A stretch of DNA of 64,000 bases, taken from assembly GCA_014281115.1 (NCBI GenBank), contig JACONQ010000011.1, positions 1,054,001-1,118,000 on the forward strand, read 5' to 3'. A program made the position numbers and the translations under genes. Positions 56,427-64,000 of this stretch are shown here, piece by piece. The notes under the pieces are model-generated. The model was not told the DNA's origin, searched no databases, and worked only from the letters and a program-made list of their open reading frames with translations. This DNA is from Laburnicola sp. R22_1. Its lineage: Eukaryota; Ascomycota; Dothideomycetes; Pleosporales; Didymosphaeriaceae. Position 1 is the stretch's first letter; each line of letters opens with the position of its first letter.

Positions 56427-57600
56427 TAGATCGACGATAGAAGCTATAAGCTATTCTTCTACGACAGTCAGTTAGTATAATTGCAAGTGTGACAAGAAGA
56501 AGCATACTATTATTTTTGGGGCCACTGATAATGAGACGATTGATACGAAAGCCAATCGGCTTTGCATGTTCAGCCGTTGTACCTACTCGTTCTACAGACC
56601 CTGACGAAAGCAGAGGCTATGGTTGTTCCGAGACTTGAAGGAGCGATACCGATCGGTGTGTCCGCCCTTGTGATATTTGAGGTATGGAGGAAAGCAGTCC
56701 GGGAAACTGTTATCTATTGCGGCGACGGCATTCCATGAGTGCTGGCAATGGGCGCAATGAACAGCCGTTGCTACCCGATTCTTTGATCTCTCGTCACCGG
56801 TCATGCGTATAATTCGAGTACACGTTCTTCGTTTTAAGTCGTCGGACGATTCCGATCAGGGCTGTGCCATAAGGCAATTTTCGGGGCAAGAGAAAATCTC
56901 AGGTCTCTTTGCGGCCACGGCCACGGCCTATCGTGTAATTGGTCTTCTTGTTTAAAAGGCGGTGACATCCACGTCCGATGTGTTGTTGCAAGCACTGGGC
57001 ATATAATGAGGCAATCAGCCTTGCACTAGATGCCATTTCATTGGGCATACATGCGTCATCGTTCACATGACCGACTACCAGAGCCCTGTGACTGTGTGGC
57101 CTCGGTTGACTCCTTTACCTGGATATTGGAAGGACCTCGTATATGTGAGCGGCTGGATCCTTGAGAGATGCATCTTGCTTCGCTCTGGTACCCTACCATG
57201 AAAGCACATCTTACCCGACGCAAGGGCAACTGGATAGAGATCACGATAGCCCCAATCTCGGGGGACCCAACAATATGTCGCCACGTTGATCGGATCTCAC
57301 AAGTATGGTCCTGCCTCGGTTAGCCTTCCGGATAACGTCACCGGAGCTTATGAGGGACTCATGAACGGCTATGCGGAACGTTGGGCAATGATAAATTAAA
57401 AAGGTTGGTAGGACAACTAGCGGCAACGAACGTCGTAGAGCATCGGGATGTGGCACTGCAGGTAATGAAGAACATTGAAGGCTGCCGGGCTGAACTCGCA
57501 ACTGCCAAGCCCATGAAACGATAAGCTTGCTTAATAAGTGTAAGGGAGCAATCGGGCTCAATTGTTGAACAGGTTGAATTGCTATAATGAGGATACTAGG
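56427..57600. other. Intergenic approach to the AT-rich block
   Basis: About 1.2 kb with normal base composition. Minus-strand frames at 56,592-56,804 (with a CAHCQHSW stretch) and 57,241-57,561 have no supporting structure. Nothing firm. Confidence 0.4.
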
Positions 57601-58246
57601 TGCCGCATACCACCTGTGTGGCAGCAGCCCTAAGGGCGCGCTAATACTACCTAATTGGGACTAACGCACGGAGCCGGATCAACATTGGGCCGACCGGAGG
57701 TCCGATAGGCCGATAGGCGGCGATCCCTAACATCACCCCCCCCTAAAAGCCTCAGCTCCGGCGAGGCAAGAAAACATATTAGAGGCGCTAATTGCGTAAC
57801 TTAACAAATATTGTAAATTACTATAATTTACTATAATTTATTATAAGCTATTATAGACTATTTAAGACTATTTAAGACTATCTAGAAATATTATAATAGG
57901 ATAAATAACTATTGCAAATAACCTTCCCTAGTACACAAGCTAGTAAAGTAAGCGCCCCTTCTACTGCGCATTATAGTAGTTATATCCAATAAGATAACCC
58001 AGGCGTCTCTATATAAGTATAACCTAGAGAGAGATCTATTACCTAAAAAAGTTATCTAAGAAAGCTAGTTAGCAAGCGCTCTACATACCTATCCTAGCAG
58101 CTTTACAGTATAATATTGTTATTAAGAAGTATCTTAATTCTATATGCGCGCTAGGGCGGATGTAGGGGCCTAAGACTTAGAATTCTTAACTCTATTATCT
58201 CTTAGGTATATAACTATTAGGTTCTTATATAATACTAGGTCCGTAT
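57601..58246. repeat. AT-rich degraded repeat DNA flanking the copia element
   Basis: Base composition changes from balanced at 57,600 to strongly AT- and TA-rich by about 57,770. Tandem-like ACTATAATTT and ACTATTTAAG units occur at 57,820-57,885. No open frame survives. The pattern is typical of RIP-mutated repeats and this segment is the older DNA into which the copia element inserted. Confidence 0.7.
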
Positions 58247-58251
58247 ATAGC
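58247..58251. repeat. Target-site duplication, left copy
   Basis: ATAGC directly before the 5' LTR; the same five bases follow the 3' LTR at 63414-63418. Five-base duplications are the norm for Ty1/copia integration. Confidence 0.85.
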
Positions 58252-58416
58252 TGTTAGATTAGAGCCGTGTTATCGAATAAGGGCACGTGGTTGGCTCTAC
58301 CCTCTAAATTAGACCTCGAGCCAACAAGTTACAGAATACATACAATATAACTATTTATCTATTTTATCTATTAGACTTCCTATCTTAATAAGCTTAAATA
58401 GTGCTTAAATCTAATA
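58252..58416 (+). repeat. 5' LTR of the copia element
   Basis: 165 bases, TGTTAGATTAG to CTAATA; the terminal A of the 3' copy's CTAACA context has a C-to-T change here. It matches 63249-63413 along its whole length. Confidence 0.92.
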
Positions 58417-61400
58417 ATTAAGAGTCTTACTGCCTTAATCGATTCTAAGAAAAGACAATATTACTGTTAACGCTTCGCGACTTAATAATTGTATTAACCA
58501 ATTACACTAACTATATACTATAGCTACTATAGCTAAAAGCGCAATGTAAGCTAATAGATATATGGCCTATTATTAATTTAGATAGAGCCAAACTCCCACG
58601 CGAAAAGCCAACATCGCCGTCGCCGCTAAAAATAGCGAGTTACTAGCTAATTATCCGTATAAACAACAATAATTAACAAAATCCTCTAACGCGCCCATTA
58701 GAGCTATTAAATTCAGGCCTTAAGGTATATAAGGAGGATATTGAGTTCTATAAGATATAGCTTAAGAACTACAAGATTAAGGATAAGGAATACTAAGAAA
58801 AGAGAATAAGTCTTAAGAAAGTAGTTATCTATATCTAATTAACTATGTTGCAACATCTGCAACGTAACTGCTATAAGTCTAGAGAGCAGATCTGGCAATA
58901 GATCAAATCTCTAACGTAGATAGTAGGCGTTAATAAGGAAGACGAGCGGGATAGGGCAAGAGCGCAATACCTATAGGCTTTTAAGCTAATAAGACAACCC
59001 TTAAACTAGGATACCTAGCTAACTAAGTATAATTAGGCAGCTATAAAAGTAGAGATAAATAATATCGCTAAAGTATAATTAATCCATAATACTATAAAGG
59101 ACTTCCTGACTGCGATTATAAAGGCGGCCCCTACCTAGGGCGTGTTCTTTTAAGAAACTAGACGCTAAGACGCAGATATAACAAGGAAGGAGATAATAAA
59201 ACGCTTCTAAGAATATATAGTAATACTCTACCTAATTAAGGACAAACAGCATAGGGGCGCCTTTGCTGCTAGTAAGCTATCTCTCGCTGCTAGTAGTGCA
59301 TTCACCCCAGGCACTAATAGGGACACCTCTTACGCTACCAAAGACGCGCCATCTTCCACGAATAACTAACGTGAATAGGAAAGACCTTAATAAAAACGAT
59401 CCTTTAGTTAAAGTACCATATCTAAGCAGTCCTTAATAGAGAATATAATAGTAATTAAAGGCAAAAAATGCCCTACTTATAAACAAAGGCATAGTCTAAA
59501 AGACTGCTTTTATGTATATCTAGAATATGCACTAGAGTAGTTTAGGCCACAACCTGGCTTTATAAACATAGTATAATATAGGATTAGAAATAATTTAGAT
59601 CTATAAGAGGAGATAAAGAAGGTAAAGAGACTAAGATCTCAAACTCCACAAATTAAGAACTCACATAACTCTACTCCTAAGATTAATAATAATTAACTAG
59701 ATAGACAGAAAATTTCCACTATCCGAGCCAGCTTTAATGCGGCATCATATTAATCTAATTCTACGAGCTACCCACTATAATACTCCTTAATCCTTAATTT
59801 AGGCACCACCTACCACATCGCGAACAACCTTAATTAATTTGTCTCATTTTACTCTCTATTGCCTAGAGACTTTATATGGGCTAGAAATACACAAATATAG
59901 GTTAAAGAATATGGCACGGTTTACCTTAAACTAAAGGGCCCAGCTAGACGGCGGATACTACGCCTTAATAATATAGCCTATTACTCAGACCTTCTATGCA
60001 ATCTAGTGTCTTTTAGGATACTATAGTGTTAAAGGCTATAGTGGGATACTAAATTAGAACCCATAAGCCTAAAGCGAGTAGACAATATAGTTATTACTAA
60101 GCTGTAAGAGCTCTACAACTAATAGGTTCTAGAATACTAACTAGAACTAATAGAATAGGCAATCTTCCACACCTATAGGATTACCTTATACACTAAGAGA
60201 TCCCCGCAAAAGGCAGACGCACTGTAATAGTATAAGCAACTAGGGTATCTAAACCCTAGTGCTCTTAAGCACCTAGTGCAGCAATCTAAGGGGGTGCGAA
60301 TTAAAGGCATTACCATAGTACAGTGCGACGCCTGCGGACAAGCTAAATCTAAGAGGTTAATCCGCCGAATACCATAACTAATTAATAAAGGACTAGGAGA
60401 ACGAGTCGTAATAGACTTCCACAGCTACAAGGATGGCAGCTTAACAAAAGAGAAGAGCCAAATACTAATTACTAATTAATACTTAGGACTAATATGGGAT
60501 TTCTACTTTAAGGACAATCGCACAGCTCGATCTATTATCTAAACTTTGGCCACTTTTACAAAGTTTATAAAGAACCAATTTAATCTTACAGTTAAGATAA
60601 TTAAAGCGGATAATAAAATATTTATAGTTAAATAAGAAGTTAATTAATAGTGCACAGCCTAGGGGATTATAATTAAGCCTTTAGCACCTAACACACAAGT
60701 ATAGAATAGGGAAGCTAAATGCTTAGGGGGTGTAATAAAAGACAAAGCCTAGGCAATACGACTTAATGCCAACCTACTATAGGAGATGTGGCTAGAAATC
60801 ACCCGGTTAGCTATCTACCTCTATAATTGAACGCTAAACTATATAAATTACTAGAGAATACTATACAAAGTCTTCTTTACAATAGTGGCCTTTTAGAATA
60901 AAGTGGTTACAGCACTATAAAAGCTAAATTAAACCTATCTTAAGGCATATAGGTGCAAAGCTTTTGCAATAACAGATAATACCCGCTATAGTAAGAGTAG
61001 GCTATAATATCTCGACCCAAAGGCGTGGATTGGATATCTAGTAGGATACCAATCCTCTAACATCTTTTAGATATAGATATCCTCGCTTAGGAAAGTAATT
61101 AGCACCTAGGACGTAATATTTAACAAAGATAGTATCTTTAGCAGAAAAATAGAGGACCTTATAGATAATCTTATATATAATACCCTCAAAGAGATCGCCG
61201 CATAGATCTAATTAGTTAAACTACTATCTACAGCTAAACTAACTAAATTAGAGATAGAGTTATTCTATAAAGATAAGACGATTCAAGATAACCCGCAGGA
61301 TAAAGACTAGCCTAGATATTAATAAGGCAGGAAAGTAAACTATACTTATCCCACTCCGCTAATTACACTACTACTAGTGACACTCCTTGCACAATTACTA

Positions 61401-63248
61401 GTAGAGGAAGATAAAGGAAAAGACCACTAATCCTTATTATTAATAATATGTCTATGGGCCGCAGTATTTATAGCCAGCACCAAAGCAGTAAACGCAGAAA
61501 ACTTTAATAGGAAAACATTAGATAAGGCGTAGTTAAAAAGATTACTCTCTAAAGGATTAAAGCTACATAGGAGCTAGTTGCCTATACTACCTTTCTAACG
61601 CAATAAGCTTAAAGAACATCCACTGTGCGATATATTTAAGGAAGCTAAGAAATAGCATCTAAACAGTCACTAGGATATAAGATTCTAGACCGAGATACTA
61701 GCTAAAACAATTAAGCTAACTAGAGAACAGATCCTTAACTATATATGGGTATACACCTATAAGTTTAATAAACATTACTAACTTAAGAAGTGCAAAGCAC
61801 GCCTTGTTATTTGTGGCGATTAATAGAGAAATATTACGTCACAAGATATATATGCGGCAACATTGGCCGAATAATTATTTCGTATGCTTATGGCGATTGT
61901 GGCGCGATTCGACCTAGAGCTCCTTTAATACAACGTCACAAATGCCTTTGTTCACGCGAAGATCGACTAAGATATATATATAAGGATGCCACAAGGCTAT
62001 AATAAATCTAGGACAATCCTAAAGCTTAATAAGGCACTATACAGACTCTAGATCTCACTACTACTCTGGCAGAGAGAGTTCACTTTAACACTGCGAGGCT
62101 TAGACTTTATTAGCATACCCTATAAACCTTGCTATATAATTAAACAAGGCGTAATCATCTTCTTCTACGTAGATAATATTATTATTGCCTATAAATAGAA
62201 GAACAAACCCCAGACTAAGCTAGTTATTAAGCAGCTATAAGAAAAGTACACCCTTATAGGAGGAAAAGATCTCTAATAGTTTCTAGGAGTTGAGATTCTT
62301 AGGAACCGCCCGCAATAAAAGATCTAGCTCTCACAAGCGTTATATGTTAATAAGATTGCTAGGCTAGTTAATAACTAAAGCCTTAGGCATAATACCCTAA
62401 TAAGTAGCATTAAGCTTACTTTATAATTAGGCTTCGCTAGTCTATCCAAGATTAATAGATACTAATGCAAGGTTGGATCGATCCTATTCGCCGCAGTTAC
62501 TACTCGGCTAGACACTACTTTCGTGTCCTCCTAATTAGCACGATTTCTCACTAACCCTAGCAGCCAATATTAAGATGCCGCCGATTGAGTCCTACTATAC
62601 CTCTAAGAAACATACATAAGGGCGTTACAGCTAGGTAGAGAAGATAGTTTTAAGGTAGTAAGTAATGCCTTGTTTGCGGATAATACACTAGACTAAAAGA
62701 GTTCTTAAGGATATATTATTAAACTGTTTAGTAGGCTAATTATGTGAAAAGCAAGTAAGCAAGATACTGTTACTATATCCACCACTAAAGCCGAGCTACT
62801 AGCCCTGTCATAGGTAGCCAAGGAGGTACTATTTACATTACGCCTGCTTAATAAGCTTTAGGTCAAGCTCGTGGATTAAACAATTACTATTAAATGCGAC
62901 AACCAGTAGACAATATAGCTTGTCGCTAAGAAGACTGCGCAGCTTAATACTAAACTCCGCTATGTAGATATTTATAACTATTAGTTAAGGCAAAAGGTAG
63001 CGTAAGAAAGGATTAGGGTTACCTACACTTAGTTAAACGAAATGATAGCTAATAGGCTTACAAAGGCCCTTCCTATTAACAAATAGAGCAAATTTCTAGA
63101 TTAACTAGAACTTATTAATATAGCAGAGGATCTTAATAGAAAGGAGGTACAAATTAACGAGCTAGAACAAAGAATAGAGGCTATTACTCTAGAATAAAGG
63201 ACGGCTACAAGGAGTCCAGCTTAAGGATAAGTCTAAGCTAAGGAGGTG
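58417..63248 (+). pseudogene. Degenerate copia gag-pol
   Basis: Remnants in order: Gag zinc knuckle near 59,466-59,512 (CPTYKQRHSLKDCF; the second cysteine is now Tyr, TGT to TAT); integrase zinc region 60,229-60,375 (LKHLVQQSK, then VQCDACGQAKSKR); integrase core near 60,395-60,625 (ERVVIDFHSY, VKIIKADN); reverse transcriptase 61,745-62,310 (KARLVICGD, LFRMLMAIVARFDLELL, YNVTNAFVHAKID, MPQGY, and FYVDNI for the usual YVDD); RNase H 62,640-62,960 (FADNTLD, TKAELLALS, IKCDNQ) and the C-terminal MIANRLTKALPINK. Stops are mainly TAG/TAA at positions where Gln or Trp codons are expected. No open frame of useful length remains. Confidence 0.88.
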
Positions 63249-63413
63249 TGTTAGATTAGAGCCGTGTTGCCGAACAAGGGCACGTGATCGGCTCCACCCT
63301 CTAAATTAGACCTTGAGCTAATAAGTTACAGAACACACATAATATAACTGTTCATCCATCTTATCTATTAGACCCCCCATCTTAATGAGCTTAAATAGTG
63401 CTTAAATCTAACA
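63249..63413 (+). repeat. 3' LTR of the copia element
   Basis: 165 bases, starting TGTTAGATTAG and ending CTAACA, so it carries the short terminal inverted TGTTAG/CTAACA. It appears less mutated than the 5' copy at most of the differing sites. Confidence 0.92.
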
Positions 63414-63418
63414 ATAGC
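63414..63418. repeat. Target-site duplication, right copy
   Basis: ATAGC directly after the 3' LTR, identical to 58247-58251. Confidence 0.85.
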
Positions 63419-64000
63419 GTATATAGGCCTGGCTTTATATTATTATTTTTATAGTAATCTTTAACCACTTTCTTATAATTTAATATCTCTATATAGGATT
63501 ACTACTCTAAATTAGCGTTTTACTTTAAAAAGTTCTTATACCTAACTTTATATATAAGTAACCCCTTTTTACCTATTAAAAAATCTTTATATTAATAGTC
63601 AACCTTACTATCTATAACTATATTAATATAGTAGTCTTATAATTCCTCTAGTAATTAGATAGGTATATCTACCGCAAACTACGCCCTCTTTATTAGAAAG
63701 ATAGAGCGTATTTAGTGTATTATATAGCAGCTAGACATAAAACCAAAAGTAAATATTATAGTAACTAGTTAGAAGCTTAAGTTAATATATATAATTATTA
63801 AACACCTCTATAATTAAAAATAGTCCTAGGTTCTTAATATCTAAGCCCTTACTTAGTTAAAGAGATAAAATATTACAAGCGTTAAGGTAGACTATATTTC
63901 TTATAGTATACGCTAGTGCTAGTTATTATTCCTTATTTGTATAAAATTTTATCTTAGACTAGGCCTAAGCTAAGTTCTTATTTATAAAATGTATAACATT
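63419..64000. repeat. AT-rich degraded repeat DNA, right flank
   Basis: The AT-rich DNA resumes after the target duplication and reaches the window end, so the copia element sits inside an older degraded repeat. On the minus strand between about 63,560 and 63,740 a few helix-turn-helix-like words of a pogo/Fot1-type transposase might be present, but stops make this too weak to name. No gene seen. Confidence 0.6.

Larger units (their letters stand above)
58252..63413 (+). mobile_element. Ty1/copia LTR retrotransposon, complete in structure but inactivated by RIP-like mutation
   Basis: 5162 bases bounded by 165-base LTRs that start TGTTAG and, in the 3' copy, end CTAACA. The ATAGC target duplication lies on both sides. 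Between them, remnants in the copia order (Gag zinc knuckle, integrase, reverse transcriptase, RNase H) read on the + strand through many TAA/TAG stops. A purine-rich tract (AAGGAGG) lies just before the 3' LTR. The two LTRs differ at about 21 sites, all transitions by my reading, with TA gained at many, which fits C-to-T RIP on both strands. The element cannot be autonomous. Confidence 0.92.

Noticed and set aside
56592..56804. Minus-strand 70-codon frame with CAHCQHSW
   Set aside because: A CxxC-H pattern alone is not a zinc finger; no second ligand pair and no join to the CorA-like gene in frame.
61790..62002. 70-codon open frame inside the copia element
   Set aside because: It is out of phase with the reverse-transcriptase remnant in the same place, so it is a chance frame.

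Overview
The window is nuclear DNA from a filamentous ascomycete, most likely a Dothideomycete of the Pleosporales type. The evidence is short introns of 45-60 bases with GTRAGT donors and CTAAC-like branch sites, closely packed single genes on both strands, characteristic fungal families (DUF6604, Ire1, PXR1, IMPACT-type, CorA-like), and an AT-rich block whose changes look like repeat-induced point mutation (RIP). The order-level placement is inference. Start codons and exon joins were read by eye from splice signals and protein similarity; wherever a gene is called spliced, the exon lengths sum to a whole number of codons.

Bases 1-46,500 are a gene-dense, GC-balanced housekeeping segment. 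In order it holds: the 3' part of enolase; a broken secreted or GPI-type gene; a long proline-rich protein; mitochondrial pyruvate carrier MPC1; SmB and ribosomal protein uL5 (RPL11), which are divergent; a four-helix membrane protein; a DUF6604 protein; the unfolded-protein sensor Ire1; chaperonin CCT2, divergent from the splicing factor Sad1/USP39; kappa-class GST; a second four-helix membrane protein; proteasome beta7, divergent from an HCNGP/SAP30BP-type protein; proteasome beta6; an unknown 325-residue protein; an IMPACT-family protein; an unknown 142-residue protein; mitochondrial ribosomal protein bL34m; a lysine-rich protein that may be an RNA polymerase I A14/Ker1-like subunit; mevalonate kinase; and the G-patch protein PXR1. 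Themes are proteostasis (Ire1, CCT2, beta6, beta7), RNA processing (SmB, Sad1, HCNGP, PXR1) and mitochondria (MPC1, bL34m). The genes do not form one pathway.

Bases 46,800-57,600 are less conserved and more sparsely coding. They hold a small gene broken by an inverted repeat, a secreted PEBP-like protein, an intron-containing tRNA-Glu(CTC), an arginyl-tRNA synthetase paralogue whose two ATP-binding signatures look eroded, and an eight-exon CorA-like membrane protein.

From about 57,650 to the end the sequence becomes AT-rich and full of stops. It contains a complete but dead Ty1/copia retrotransposon (58,252-63,413) with 165-base LTRs and a 5-base target duplication, inserted into older AT-rich repeat DNA. 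This is the sharp GC/AT compartment border known from several plant-associated Dothideomycetes. I found no CRISPR array and no clear multi-gene novel system. The best candidates for something undescribed are the ArgRS-like protein and the inverted-repeat-broken gene.
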